64,000 bases of DNA from an uncultured candidate division WPS-2 bacterium (GCA_937927945.1 CALEYW010000061.1:25483-89482), one strand, 5' to 3'; numbered from the stretch's first letter, positions 49,890 to 59,904 are shown. The notes: generated from the letters alone by a model not told the origin. Program-made: numbers and translations.

Positions 49890-52235
49890 ATGAAAGTTCC
49901 CATCGCTTGGCTGCGTGATTATGTCGCGCTTCCTGAAGATAACGACGAGATCGTCGCGCGCCTGACGGCGCTGGGGTTTCCCGTCGATGAGGTCATCGAA
50001 CGGCCGCAGCTGACGAACGTCGTGGCGGGGCGCATCGCGAAGGTCGCGCCGCATCCGAACGCCGACCGCCTGGTGCTGTGCACGATCGACACGGGCGAGT
50101 CGGAGCAGTTGCACATTGCGACCGCTGCGACGAACGTGGCGGAGGGACAGATCGTCCCCGTCGCGCGCATCGGCGCGCAACTCGCCGGCGGTCTCACCAT
50201 CGCGCCGCGCAAGATGCGCGGCGTCGATTCGCAAGGGATGTTGTGCTCTGCCGAAGAGCTCGGCTTGCCGGGCGAGTGGTTCGAAGACGGCATCATGCAG
50301 CTCGACTACGCGATGGATCCCGGCACCGACGTCGTGGAGCGCTTCCGCCTCACCGACCCGGTGCTCGAAGTCGACGTCACGCCGAACCGCCCCGACGCCC
50401 TCTCGATGATCGGGCTCGCGCGCGAGCTCGCGGCGTCGTTCGGAACCGAACTGCACGAACCGGGCATGCTCGTGAAGTACGAAGACGGCCCCGAAGACGC
50501 GCGCGTGACGATCGAGACGCTCGATTGCAAGCGCTTCGTCTTCCAGCGGATTCACGGGCTGCGCGTGCGTCCGGCGCACGCTTGGATGCGCGTGCGCTTG
50601 GCGCTCGCCGGACAACGGCCGATCAACAACGTCGTCGACGTCTCGAACTTCGTGATGCTCGAGATGGGTCAGCCGCTGCACTTCTTCGACTTCGAAAAGG
50701 TCGCCGGCGGCCACCTGATCGTGCGCGACGCGCGCGACGGCGAATCGTTCACCACGCTCGACGACCAAGATCGCACGCTCGACTCGCGGATGATCGTGAT
50801 CGCCGACGAGGAGGGGCCGACCTCGCTCGCCGGGATCATGGGCGGCCTGCGCAGCGAAGTCTCCGAGACGACGACGGACGTGCTGGTCGAGGCGGCGAAC
50901 TGGACGGGGCCGCGCATCCGTCGCGCGAGCCTCGCGCTCAAACTGCGCACCGAAGCGTCGGGGCGGTTCGAGAAATCGCTCCCGCTCGCGCTGGCCGACA
51001 TCGGCGCGGCGCGCGCGGCGCGCCTGCTGGAACAGGAAGGCGGCGGGGTCCGCATGCCGCGCTCCGGCGGCCGCGGCGTTCCCGATCCGACGCCCGTGAA
51101 GCTGCGTGCCGGCGAAGTGGAACGGCTGCTCGGCTTCGCCGTCTCCGACGACGAGATCGAGCGCGGCCTCACCGCGCTCGGCTTCGGGGTGAGGCGCACC
51201 GATGACGGCTTTTCGGTGACCGCGCCGTACTGGCGCAACGACATCGCGATGGCCGCCGACCTGGTCGAAGAAATCGCGCGCGTGGTCGGCTACGACCGGG
51301 TGCAGGCCGAGACGCCGACCGTCGCGCCGCAGGACCTCGAGAGCGCGGAGTTCGATCGCGAGACGCAGCTGGCCACGACCATGGCCGGGCTCGGCTACAC
51401 CGAGGCGATCTCGCTCTCGCTCCAGCCGGCTGCCGTCGCGAACGCCTGGCGGAGCAACGGTATCGCGGTCGACGACGTTGTCGAGATCGTGAACCCGCTG
51501 AGCGAAGACCAACGCTTCATGCGCTTCTCGCTCGCCCCGGCGCTGTTGGAGTTCGCCGCGCGCGACCGCGCGGTGCGGCCGTATCGCGCGTTCGAACTCG
51601 GGCACGTCTTCACCGACGCGCGGCCCGACCCGCACGAGACCGTGCAGCTGACCGCGCTCCACGCCGGCGGCGAGAGCGCCTTCGGCAGGCTGAAATCCGA
51701 CGTGCTCGCACTCGTGCGGCGCGTGACCGGCGCCGGCGCGCACGTCGAGCGCGGAACGTTCCCTTCGCTCCATCCGGGCAAGACCGCCGCCCTGCGCGTC
51801 GGCGAACGGATCGTCGGATACGTCGGGGTGGTCGACCCGCGCCTGGCGCACGTCTACGACGTCGCCGATACGACGGCGCTCGCGACGCTGTTCGTCGAGG
51901 CGTTCCCGCCGCGTAGCGTGCCGCACTACGTCGCGCCCTCGAAGTTCCCGCCGCTCGATCGCGACCTCGCGGTCGTGGTTCCGCTCGACGTGCTCGCCGG
52001 CGATCTCGTCGACGCCGCGAAGAGCGAACCGCTGGTGCGCAGTGCGACGGTGTTCGACGAATATCGCGGTCCACAGGTCGGTGAGGGCAAGAAGTCGCTG
52101 GCACTGCGCATCGTGCTGCAGAGCAGCGACGCGACGCTGACCGACGACGACGCCGACGCGGCGATGGCGCGCATCATCGCGACGCTGCGCGAACGCTTCG
52201 GCGCCGTTCCGCGCGGCGCGGCAAGCACAGCCTAG
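49890..52235 (+). CDS. pheT: Phenylalanyl-tRNA synthetase beta subunit
   Basis: A 781-residue subunit with the full domain series: N-terminal MKVPIAWLRDYV, tRNA-binding OB fold (KVAPHPNADRLVLC), B3/B4 editing domain, B5 DNA-binding-like domain (VTAPYWRNDIAMAADLVEEI), the catalytic-like domain and the C-terminal FDX-ACB domain (KFPPLDRDLAVVV). It assembles with PheS as an alpha2-beta2 enzyme. Start ATG at 49890 follows the gap hairpin; no ribosome-binding site is obvious. Confidence 0.96.
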   Translation: MKVPIAWLRDYVALPEDNDEIVARLTALGFPVDEVIERPQLTNVVAGRIAKVAPHPNADRLVLCTIDTGESEQLHIATAATNVAEGQIVPVARIGAQLAGGLTIAPRKMRGVDSQGMLCSAEELGLPGEWFEDGIMQLDYAMDPGTDVVERFRLTDPVLEVDVTPNRPDALSMIGLARELAASFGTELHEPGMLVKYEDGPEDARVTIETLDCKRFVFQRIHGLRVRPAHAWMRVRLALAGQRPINNVVDVSNFVMLEMGQPLHFFDFEKVAGGHLIVRDARDGESFTTLDDQDRTLDSRMIVIADEEGPTSLAGIMGGLRSEVSETTTDVLVEAANWTGPRIRRASLALKLRTEASGRFEKSLPLALADIGAARAARLLEQEGGGVRMPRSGGRGVPDPTPVKLRAGEVERLLGFAVSDDEIERGLTALGFGVRRTDDGFSVTAPYWRNDIAMAADLVEEIARVVGYDRVQAETPTVAPQDLESAEFDRETQLATTMAGLGYTEAISLSLQPAAVANAWRSNGIAVDDVVEIVNPLSEDQRFMRFSLAPALLEFAARDRAVRPYRAFELGHVFTDARPDPHETVQLTALHAGGESAFGRLKSDVLALVRRVTGAGAHVERGTFPSLHPGKTAALRVGERIVGYVGVVDPRLAHVYDVADTTALATLFVEAFPPRSVPHYVAPSKFPPLDRDLAVVVPLDVLAGDLVDAAKSEPLVRSATVFDEYRGPQVGEGKKSLALRIVLQSSDATLTDDDADAAMARIIATLRERFGAVPRGAASTA

Positions 52236-52237
52236 GC

Positions 52238-52768
52238 GTGACCTGGCCCGATCTCGTCATCGTCGTCATCGCGCTGATCCTCGCGTATAAGGGATGGAAG
52301 CGCGGTTTCGTCACGGAGATCGGCGGCTTCATCGCGCTCGCCGCGGCAGTGTGGGCCGCGATCTTCTATCCCGGCACGCTCGACGGCCTGATGACCCGCT
52401 ACTTCAACCTCGGCGGCGGCTCCGCGCACGTCGTCGGGATGATCGTGTTCTCGATCCTGGTGTACGTCGCGCTCATGGTGCTCTCGGCGATCCTCTCGCG
52501 AATCGCGAAGCTCCCGGTGATCGGGATCGGCAATGCGGCGGGCGGCGCGGCCGTCGGCGTCGCGAAAGCGCTGCTGGGCACCTGGGCGGTGGTCTACGTG
52601 CTGCTCTTCTTTCCGCTCTCGCCCGATTTCCGCGCCGACCTGCACCGCTCCTCAGGGATCGAACTCGTCGCGCAATACAACCCCACCGTCGACGCTTTCA
52701 TTCGCGACACGCTCCCCTGGTTCGTACGCCCGCTCGCCAAACCGTTCTTCGACCGCCACCACATCTAG
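52238..52768 (+). CDS. cvpA: CvpA family membrane protein
   Basis: A 176-residue inner-membrane protein with four hydrophobic segments and the CvpA start pattern (DLVIVVIALILAYKGWKRGF, then EIGGFIALAAAV). CvpA-like proteins affect envelope stress and export. A GTG two bases after the pheT stop makes it part of the pheST transcript. The tail is basic with HH. Confidence 0.8.
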   Translation: MTWPDLVIVVIALILAYKGWKRGFVTEIGGFIALAAAVWAAIFYPGTLDGLMTRYFNLGGGSAHVVGMIVFSILVYVALMVLSAILSRIAKLPVIGIGNAAGGAAVGVAKALLGTWAVVYVLLFFPLSPDFRADLHRSSGIELVAQYNPTVDAFIRDTLPWFVRPLAKPFFDRHHI

Positions 52769-52829
52769 CGGCAGGGGAAGGCTTCCGGCAAGGAGACACA
52801 AGGCTTTTCCGCATACGTCTGGAGCGATA

Positions 52830-53489
52830 ATGGCGAGCACCAAGCCCGCGGGAGGACGGCTCTACGGCGGTCTCTCGGCGCCCGAGCGGCGCGCCGAGCG
52901 GCGTGCCCGTTTCATGCGGGTCGGGCTCGAACTGTTCGGGACGGTCGGCTTTCAGAAGACGACGATTCCGCATCTGTGCAGTGCGGCGGGGGTCACCGCG
53001 CGGCATTTCTACGACGAGTTCGACTCGCGCGAGGCCCTCCTGCGCGCCCTCTACGACGAGATCGCCGACGAGATGCAGCAACGGGTCATCCGCGTACTGC
53101 GCGAGCCGTTCCCCGACGTGCGCGAGCGCATCCGCGCGAGCAACGCCGCGTACTTCACGTACCTGACCGACGACCCGCGGCTGGCACGGATCTACGCGCT
53201 CGAAGCGCTCGGCGTCAGCGCCGAACTGGAGCTGCACCGGCGCGTGAAGCGCGAGTCGCTGGTGAAGACGCTGACCCGCGCGACGCAGCGGCTCGAACAA
53301 GGCGGAATTCCGCCGGTCGTCGATCCCCGTCTGTTCAGCGCCGCGCTCGCCGGCGGCGCGCACGACCTCCTGCTCGAGTGGGTCCTGGCCGCGCGCCCGC
53401 CCTCGGTCGAGAAGATGGTGGACACGATCACGACGATCTGGGTCCACACCCTCAAACTCGACGAAGCCGGCCGTCTCGCCCTGATCTAG
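52830..53489 (+). CDS. TetR/AcrR family regulator of the beta-oxidation cluster
   Basis: A 219-residue regulator with the helix-turn-helix at about residues 25-70 (VGLELFGTVGFQKTTIPHLC, AAGVTARHFYDEFDSREALL). The ligand domain resembles fatty-acyl-responsive TetR proteins only in general. ATG at 52830 has GGAG upstream. It converges on the acyl-CoA dehydrogenase genes with three bases between stops, so it is the likely local repressor of that cluster. Confidence 0.87.
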   Translation: MASTKPAGGRLYGGLSAPERRAERRARFMRVGLELFGTVGFQKTTIPHLCSAAGVTARHFYDEFDSREALLRALYDEIADEMQQRVIRVLREPFPDVRERIRASNAAYFTYLTDDPRLARIYALEALGVSAELELHRRVKRESLVKTLTRATQRLEQGGIPPVVDPRLFSAALAGGAHDLLLEWVLAARPPSVEKMVDTITTIWVHTLKLDEAGRLALI

Positions 53490-53492
53490 CCG

Positions 53493-54584
53493 TCAGGCGT
53501 GGAGGGGTTCGCGTTCGGCTGCGGCGGCGGTGGCGATGAAGCGGTTGAGGTGGTACGTCGTGTCGCCGAGCAGGCGTTCGACCATCGTCATGCGCTTGAA
53601 GTAGTGGCCGACTTTGTATTCTTCGCTCATGCCGATACCGCCGTGGATCTGGATCGCGCCTTGTCCGACGAACCGTCCTGAACGCGCGACCTGCACCTTT
53701 GCCGCCGAGATGCCGTGCGCGCGGGCGCGCGCGTCGGTCTCGTTCTCCAGCGTCATCGCCGCGAAGTACGCCATCGACCGCGCCAGCTCGAGCTCGCTGA
53801 ACATCTCGGCCATGCGGTGCTGCAGCGCTTGGAACGAACCGATCGGCACGCCGAACTGCTGGCGCTGTTTGGCGTAGTCGACCGTCGCCTCGAGCATCAG
53901 GCTCATCAGGCCGAGACCCTCGGCACACAACGCCGCGACCGCGTGATCGAGCCCGCGCTCGAGCAGCGCGAGGCCCCCGCCCGGCGCGTCGAGCCGCGCC
54001 GACCCGTCGACCCGCACGCCGTCGAAGCGGACGTCGGCAACGTCGTGACCGTCTTCGGCGCTGAACGGCGTGCGGTGCACGTTCGGCGCGTCGGCCGGCA
54101 CGAGGAAGAGCGCCACGTCGTCGCCCGCGCCCGCCGAGACGATCAGCGTGTTCGCCGTCGTCGGATCGAGGACGCGAACCTTCGTACCGGTGATGACGTA
54201 GCCGTCGCCGTCGCGAACGGCGGACGTCGCGACCGCCGCCGGCTCGTACCGCGCGTGCTGCTCTTCGTACGCGACGGCGACCCGCTGCGTCCCCTCGGCC
54301 AGCCGCTCCAGCACGTCCAGCCGCTCCGCCGCCTTCAGGATCGTTCCGGCGAAGACGACTTGCGAGACGTACGGCGCGACGACCAGACCGCGGCCGAACT
54401 GCTCCATCAGCAGCAGCGTCTCGATCGGACCGCCGAAACCGCCGAGATCTTCCGCTGCGCCGATCGCCAGCCAGCCGAGTTCGCCGAACGTCTTCCAATG
54501 ATCGCGCCCGGCATGCTCGCCGCTCGCGAACCGCGCGACGCTGTCCTTGATGAGGAGCTGCTCGGGAGAAAGGGTGAAATCCAT
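53493..54584 (-). CDS. Acyl-CoA dehydrogenase, second subunit of a probable heteromer
   Basis: A 363-residue flavoenzyme-fold protein (MDFTLSPEQLLIKDSVARF, GGFGGPIETLLLMEQFG, YVITGTKVRVLD, FGVPIGSFQALQHRMAEM, IQIHGGIGMSEEY). Paired with the longer acyl-CoA dehydrogenase 15 bases upstream; such pairs form alpha2beta2 enzymes in pimeloyl-CoA and steroid side-chain degradation. The QHxxA motif fits the family. Catalytic glutamate assignment between the two subunits is uncertain. Confidence 0.87.
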   Translation of the reverse strand: MDFTLSPEQLLIKDSVARFASGEHAGRDHWKTFGELGWLAIGAAEDLGGFGGPIETLLLMEQFGRGLVVAPYVSQVVFAGTILKAAERLDVLERLAEGTQRVAVAYEEQHARYEPAAVATSAVRDGDGYVITGTKVRVLDPTTANTLIVSAGAGDDVALFLVPADAPNVHRTPFSAEDGHDVADVRFDGVRVDGSARLDAPGGGLALLERGLDHAVAALCAEGLGLMSLMLEATVDYAKQRQQFGVPIGSFQALQHRMAEMFSELELARSMAYFAAMTLENETDARARAHGISAAKVQVARSGRFVGQGAIQIHGGIGMSEEYKVGHYFKRMTMVERLLGDTTYHLNRFIATAAAAEREPLHA

Positions 54585-54598
54585 GATGCTCTGTGTCC

Positions 54599-55720
54599 CT
54601 ACAGCTTGAGGATGCGCTTGGCGATGATGTTTTTCTGGATCTCGTTGGAGCCGGCGTAGATCGACGTCTTGCGATAGTTGAAATAGCGGGGCGCCAGGTG
54701 GCTCTCGGCGTACGGCCCGAGCGCGTCGAGCGAGAGTTCGCTCAGCGCTTGCTGAATCTCGGTGCCCTTGATCTTGAGGATCGACGACTCGGGACCCGGC
54801 CGCTTTCCGGCCGACTCCGCGGCGAGCGTGCGCAGTTCGGTGAAGGCGAGCGCTTCGAGCTCGATCTCGACCAGCGCGATACGCTCCTCGAGCCGCGGAT
54901 CGTCGATCGACGCTTCCGCGATGAGGTCGCGCAGCTGCTGCAGCGCTCCGCGGCAGCCGGCGATCCCGGCGGTTCCGGTGCGCTCGTGCTCGAGCAGGAA
55001 CTTGGCGTACGTCCAGCCCGCGCTCTCTTGGCCGACGCGGTTCGTCACCGGGACTTCGACGTTCTCGAAGTGCACTTCGTTGATCTCGTGGCCGCCGTCG
55101 ATCGTTTGAATCGGCCGCACCGTGACGCCGGGCGTGCGCATGTCGACCAGGATGAACGAGATGCCCTCTTGCTTCTTCGCGTTCGGGTCGGTGCGCGCGA
55201 GGACGAAGATCCAGTCGGCCCACTGCGCCATCGTGATCCACGTCTTCGTGCCGTTGATGACGTACGTGTCACCCGCCGCATTTTTCTCGGCGCGCGTCTG
55301 CAGCGACGCGAGATCCGAACCGGCGCCGGGCTCGGAATACCCCTGACACCAGAACTCCTCGCCGCTGAGAATCTTCGGGAGGTAGCGCGCGCGCTGTTCG
55401 TCGTTGCCGAACTCCATGATGACCGGCGCGACCATCGAGAGGCCGAACGGAAGCATGCGCGGCGCCCACCCGAAGGCGTGCTCTTCGTAGAAGATGTGGC
55501 GCTGCACGGCGTTCCAGCCGGGACCGCCGTACTCTTTGGGCCAGTTCGGCGCCGACCAGCCGCGTTCGAACAGGATCCGGTGCCAGCGATAATAATCGTC
55601 TTTGTCGAGATGATCGCCCGCCTGGACCTTGCGCCGGATATCCTCCGGCATGCGGGTCTGGATGAAGGCCCGGACCTCGTCGCGGAAAGCAAGGTCTTCG
55701 GAGCTAAAAGCCAAGTCCAT
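54599..55720 (-). CDS. Acyl-CoA dehydrogenase, first subunit of a probable heteromer
   Basis: A 373-residue enzyme: MDLAFSSEDLAFRDEVRAF, WPKEYGGPGWNAVQRHIFYEE, GYSEPGAGSDLASLQTRA, NGTKTWITMAQWADW, and C-terminal YAGSNEIQKNIIAKRILKL. The family uses FAD and passes electrons to ETF. Divergent from the SDR gene by 17 bases. With its partner it resembles PimC/PimD-like dehydrogenases. Confidence 0.9.
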   Translation of the reverse strand: MDLAFSSEDLAFRDEVRAFIQTRMPEDIRRKVQAGDHLDKDDYYRWHRILFERGWSAPNWPKEYGGPGWNAVQRHIFYEEHAFGWAPRMLPFGLSMVAPVIMEFGNDEQRARYLPKILSGEEFWCQGYSEPGAGSDLASLQTRAEKNAAGDTYVINGTKTWITMAQWADWIFVLARTDPNAKKQEGISFILVDMRTPGVTVRPIQTIDGGHEINEVHFENVEVPVTNRVGQESAGWTYAKFLLEHERTGTAGIAGCRGALQQLRDLIAEASIDDPRLEERIALVEIELEALAFTELRTLAAESAGKRPGPESSILKIKGTEIQQALSELSLDALGPYAESHLAPRYFNYRKTSIYAGSNEIQKNIIAKRILKL

Positions 55721-55737
55721 CAGAAACCTTCGCAGAA

Positions 55738-56517
55738 ATGAGAGGCAACGTGTTGTTCGATATCGCGGGTAAGGTCGCCCTGATCACGGGCTCGTCGCGC
55801 GGCATCGGCCGTGCGATCGCGGAGCGCATGGCCGAAGCCGGCGCGAAAGTGGTCATCTCGAGCCGCAAGGCCGACGCGTGCGCCGAAGTCGCGGCTGCAA
55901 TCAACGCGCGCGGCGGCACGGCGATCGCTCACGCCGCGAGCATCTCGGACAAAGCGGCGCTGCAGGGCTTGGTCGATCGCACGATCGCCGAGTGGGGACA
56001 GATCGACATCCTGGTCTGCAATGCCGCGATCAACCCGTACTACGGTCCGCTGCTCGAGATCACCGACGAAGCGTTCGACAAGATCATGGCCAGCAACGTG
56101 CGCTCGAACCTGTGGCTGTGCCAAATGGTGATTCCGCAGATGGCGCAGCGCCGCGACGGCGCGGTGATCGTGATCTCGAGCATCGCCGGCCTCAAAGGCA
56201 GCACGAAACTCGGCGCCTACGGCATCTCCAAAGCCGCCGACTTCGCGCTGGTGCGCAATCTCGCCGTCGAATGGGGGCCGTCCAACGTTCGGGTCAACGC
56301 GATCGCTCCGTCGATCATTCGCACCGACTTCGCGCGCGCGCTGTGGGAGAACCCCGAGATCTACGATCACGCAGTGAAGTCGTACCCGCTGCGCCGCATC
56401 GGCGAGCCCGACGAAGTCGCCGGTCCGGCGATGTTCCTGGCCTCGAAGGCGGGCGCATTCGTGACCGGCCACGTGCTGACGGTCGACGGCGGGGTAACGA
56501 TCGGCGGCGAAGGCTGA
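55738..56517 (+). CDS. Short-chain dehydrogenase/reductase
   Basis: A 259-residue classical SDR: VALITGSSRGIGRAIAERM, NAAINPYYGPL, the catalytic Ser-Tyr-Lys with SSIAGLKGSTKLGAYGISKA, and GEPDEVAGPAMFLASKAGAF. NADPH binding is likely from the Arg-Lys in SSRKADAC. The ATG at 55738 lacks a ribosome-binding site, while GTG 55750 and TTG 55753 sit after AGAGG, so the true start may be later. Probably acts on a 3-oxoacyl or 3-hydroxyacyl intermediate of the neighbouring pathway. Confidence 0.88.
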   Translation: MRGNVLFDIAGKVALITGSSRGIGRAIAERMAEAGAKVVISSRKADACAEVAAAINARGGTAIAHAASISDKAALQGLVDRTIAEWGQIDILVCNAAINPYYGPLLEITDEAFDKIMASNVRSNLWLCQMVIPQMAQRRDGAVIVISSIAGLKGSTKLGAYGISKAADFALVRNLAVEWGPSNVRVNAIAPSIIRTDFARALWENPEIYDHAVKSYPLRRIGEPDEVAGPAMFLASKAGAFVTGHVLTVDGGVTIGGEG

Positions 56518-56529
56518 CATCGAGGCTTT

Positions 56530-57711
56530 TTAGACAACCTCGAACAGCGCTGCGGCGCCTTGTCCGCCGCCGATGCACATCGTCACGACGACGCGCTTCG
56601 CGCCGCGGCGCTTCCCCTCGATGAGCGCGTGGCCCGCCATGCGGGCGCCGCTCATCCCATACGGATGGCCGATCGCGATCGCGCCGCCGTCGACGTTGTA
56701 GCGCTCCAGCGGAATCCCAAGGCGTTCGCGGCAGTAGATCGCCTGCACCGCGAATGCTTCGTTCAGTTCCCACAGGTCGATGTCGTCGATCGTGAGCCCG
56801 TGGCGTTCGAGCAGCTTCGGAATCGCAAAGACGGGACCGATGCCCATCTCGTCGGGCTCGCAGCCGACGACGACCATGCCGCGATAGTAGCCCAGCGGCT
56901 CGATACCGCGCTTCTCGGCGAGCTTGGCGTCCATCACCACGCAAGCCGACGCGCCGTCGGAGAGCTGGCTCGCGTTGCCGGCGGTGATCGTCTTCCCCGC
57001 GCCGCGAACCGGTTCGAGCTTCTGCAGATCGCCGAGCGTCGTCTGCGGCCGGTTCCCTTCGTCTTTGGCCAGCACGACGTCTTCGTACGAAACCGCACCG
57101 GTCGCTTTGTCGGTGATCGCTTTGCGCGACGGCAGCGGCACGATCTCCCGGTCGAGCCGCCCCTCTTGCTGTGCCGCGGCGATGCGCTGCTGGCTCAGCA
57201 GTCCGTACTCGTCTTGTTTCTCGCGGCTGACGCCGTAACGCGCTGAGACGACTTCGGCCGTGTCGATCATCGCCATGTAGAGCTCGGGCTTGTTCTCCAT
57301 CGTCCAGTCGTCGAGATAGCGGTGCTTGTTCATGAAATTCTGCACCAGGCTGATCGACTCGACGCCGCCGGCGACCACCGCCGGTACGCCGTCGACGACG
57401 ACGCGCTGCGCCGCGAGGCTGATCGCCTGCAGTCCCGAGCTGCAGAAGCGGTTGATCGTCGTTCCGCCGGTCGTCACCGGCAGTCCGGCGCGATACGCCG
57501 CGACGCGCGCGATGTTGCCGCCGGTCGCGCCTTCCGGATCGGCGCAGCCCAGAACGACGTCCTCGATCTCCGCCGGATCGAGCCCGCTGCGCTCGACGGC
57601 GTGCCGGATCACGTGACTCGCGAGCGTTGCACCGTGCGTGTCGTTGAACGCCCCGCGAAACGCTTTCCCGATCGGCGTCCGCGCCGTCGAAACGATAACG
57701 GCTTCACGCAT
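56530..57711 (-). CDS. Acetyl-CoA acyltransferase (thiolase)
   Basis: A 393-residue degradative thiolase: AVIVSTARTPIGKAFRGAF, nucleophile Cys in INRFCSSGLQ, NEAFAVQ, GGAIAIGHPYGMSGAR and CIGGGQGAAALF with the second catalytic Cys. It releases acetyl-CoA from 3-oxoacyl-CoA. ATG at 57711 overlaps the multifunctional gene by eight bases. Confidence 0.92.
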   Translation of the reverse strand: MREAVIVSTARTPIGKAFRGAFNDTHGATLASHVIRHAVERSGLDPAEIEDVVLGCADPEGATGGNIARVAAYRAGLPVTTGGTTINRFCSSGLQAISLAAQRVVVDGVPAVVAGGVESISLVQNFMNKHRYLDDWTMENKPELYMAMIDTAEVVSARYGVSREKQDEYGLLSQQRIAAAQQEGRLDREIVPLPSRKAITDKATGAVSYEDVVLAKDEGNRPQTTLGDLQKLEPVRGAGKTITAGNASQLSDGASACVVMDAKLAEKRGIEPLGYYRGMVVVGCEPDEMGIGPVFAIPKLLERHGLTIDDIDLWELNEAFAVQAIYCRERLGIPLERYNVDGGAIAIGHPYGMSGARMAGHALIEGKRRGAKRVVVTMCIGGGQGAAALFEVV

Positions 57712-59794
57712 TGGCGGTCGCCTTCTCAGCGCGAAGGGCGCCGAACGTCCCACCGCTCGACGCAAGCCTCACCAGCAGCGGCGCAGGCTCCCACGTCTCG
57801 CCGTGTTCCTTCACGAAGCCGCGCATCTCGTCGACGATCGTCGCGAGCCCGACCGAATCGGCCCAGCGCAGCGGCCCGCCGCGGAACGCCGGGAACCCGT
57901 AGCCGTACACCCACACGACGTCGACGTCGCCGGCGCGCGTCGCGATCCCCTCGTCGAGAATCTTCGCCGCTTCGTTCACCAGCGGATACAGAGCGCGTTT
58001 GAGAATCTCGTCGTCACCGATCGTGCGGCGCGCGATCCCGTCTTCGCGCGCATTCCGCTCGATGATCTCGTCGACCAGCGGATCGGGATGCGGCGTGCGG
58101 TCTCCGGCCTCGTAGCGGTAGTACCCAGCGCCGGTCTTCTGACCGAAGCGGCCGAGTTCGCACAGCTGGTCGGCGACGCGCGAGTAGCGCCCGGCCGGCG
58201 GCGCTATCGCGTGCTTGCCCTTGCGAATCCGCCAGCCGACGTCGAGGCCGGCGAGATCGGACGTCGCGAACGGACCCATCGCGAAACCGAAGTCGCGGAT
58301 CACGCGATCGACCTGCTGCGGCGACGCACCCTCTTCGAGAAGGAAGGCCGCTTCTCGGAAATACCCGTGCAGCATACGGTTGCCGATGAAGCCGTCGCAG
58401 TTACCGGCGACGACGCCGATCTTCTTGATCTGCTTCGCGAATCCGAGCGCGTGCGCGATCGTCTCGGGCGACGTCCGCGCGCCGCGCACGATCTCGAGCA
58501 GCCGCATCACGTTCGCGGGGCTGAAGAAATGCAAGCCGACGACGTCCTGCGGCCGTGAGGTGACCGCGGCGATCGCATCGACGTCGAGCGTCGAGGTGTT
58601 GGTGGCGAGCATCGCGCCCGGCGCGGCGATGCGATCGAGTTGGCGGAAGACGTCCTGCTTGACGCCCATCTCTTCGAACACCGCTTCGATGATCAGTTCC
58701 GCACCGGCCGCGGCCTCGAGCGACGTTTCGTACGTGATGCGGCCGAGCCGCTCGTTCATCTGCGCTTCGGTCAGCCGGCCCTTCTTCATCGTGGCCGCGT
58801 AGTTGCCGGCGATGATCCCGCGTGCGCGGTCGAGCAGCGAGGACTGCAGGTCGATGAGCGTCACCGTAATCCCCGCGTTGGCGCACGCCATCGCGATCCC
58901 CGAACCCATCGTACCGCTGCCGATGATCGCGGCGGTGCGCACCGCGAACGGCGGCGGCGCGCTGCCGTCGGGGAGCTTCGCCGCTTCGCGCTCGGCGAAG
59001 AAGATGTGGATGCGCGCTTTCGCCTGCTCCGAGCCGACCAGCTCCATAAAGCGTTCGCGCTCGCGCCGGTTGCCGTCGTCGAACGGCAGCGTCGTCGCTT
59101 CCGCGACGCATTCGATCGCGAGGTGTTCGGCCAGACCGCCGCGTTCGATCGGCTGCGCGCGCTTGCGGGCGGCCTCGATCGCCGCGTCGTCGGGCGCCGC
59201 GGTCATCTCGCTGGTGCGCCGCCGCTTCCCTTCGGCGAGCGATCGCGCGAACGCGGTCGCGGCTTCGAGCAGATCGTTGTTCGCGATGTCATCGAGCAAG
59301 CCCGCGGCCTGCGCGCGCTTCGCGTCGACCGGCTCGCCGGAGAGGATGATGCCGAGGGCCGGACCCACGCCGATCAGCCGCGGCAGACGCTGCGTGCCGC
59401 CGGCGCCCGGCAGCAGCCCGCGCTGAATTTCCGGCAGCGCGAGGCGAACGCGCGGCGTCGCGACGCGATAATCGCAGGCCAGCGCGACTTCGAGACCGCC
59501 GCCCATCGCGTTGCCGTCGATCGCCGCGACGATCGGTTTCGTCGACGCTTCGAGCCGTTCGATGAAGTCGCGGATGTGCGGGCGCAGCGGCGGGTTCGCG
59601 CCGAAGCCCTTCATGTCAGCGCCGCCGCTGAACGTGCTGTTTGCGCCGACCAGCACGAGCGCCGTCACCGTTGGATCGGCTTGCGCCGCGGCCAGTGCGT
59701 TCAGCAGCGGCACGATCGCCGCGGGTCCCAACGCGTTGACCGGCGGGTTGTCGATCGTGATGACGGCGACGCCGTCACGGGATGTCAGCGGCAC
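57704..59794 (-). CDS. Fused enoyl-CoA hydratase / 3-hydroxyacyl-CoA dehydrogenase
   Basis: A 696-residue multifunctional beta-oxidation enzyme. Residues 1-190 are a crotonase domain (GGADMKGFG oxyanion segment, AIDGNAMGGGLEVALACDYR, LPEIQRGLLPGAGGTQRLPR). Residues about 290-690 are the dehydrogenase (AAIIGSGTMGSGIAMACANAG, EAVFEEMGVKQ, NTSTLDV, GLHFFSPANVMRL, NRMLHGYFREA). GTG at 59794 with GAGGGAG upstream is preferred to the extension to 60010. This matches the PimF/FadB organisation and works with the adjacent thiolase. Confidence 0.93.
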   Translation of the reverse strand: MPLTSRDGVAVITIDNPPVNALGPAAIVPLLNALAAAQADPTVTALVLVGANSTFSGGADMKGFGANPPLRPHIRDFIERLEASTKPIVAAIDGNAMGGGLEVALACDYRVATPRVRLALPEIQRGLLPGAGGTQRLPRLIGVGPALGIILSGEPVDAKRAQAAGLLDDIANNDLLEAATAFARSLAEGKRRRTSEMTAAPDDAAIEAARKRAQPIERGGLAEHLAIECVAEATTLPFDDGNRRERERFMELVGSEQAKARIHIFFAEREAAKLPDGSAPPPFAVRTAAIIGSGTMGSGIAMACANAGITVTLIDLQSSLLDRARGIIAGNYAATMKKGRLTEAQMNERLGRITYETSLEAAAGAELIIEAVFEEMGVKQDVFRQLDRIAAPGAMLATNTSTLDVDAIAAVTSRPQDVVGLHFFSPANVMRLLEIVRGARTSPETIAHALGFAKQIKKIGVVAGNCDGFIGNRMLHGYFREAAFLLEEGASPQQVDRVIRDFGFAMGPFATSDLAGLDVGWRIRKGKHAIAPPAGRYSRVADQLCELGRFGQKTGAGYYRYEAGDRTPHPDPLVDEIIERNAREDGIARRTIGDDEILKRALYPLVNEAAKILDEGIATRAGDVDVVWVYGYGFPAFRGGPLRWADSVGLATIVDEMRGFVKEHGETWEPAPLLVRLASSGGTFGALRAEKATANA

Positions 59795-59904
59795 TCGCGT
59801 CTCCCTCGAAATGCGGTTGGCGGAACAAACTTCCGTTCTCGCCGGGCGGCGCTTTCGTTCCGGCCGAGAGCGGTCCCTGGGAATTTGACAAAGAGACGTT
59901 CCGG

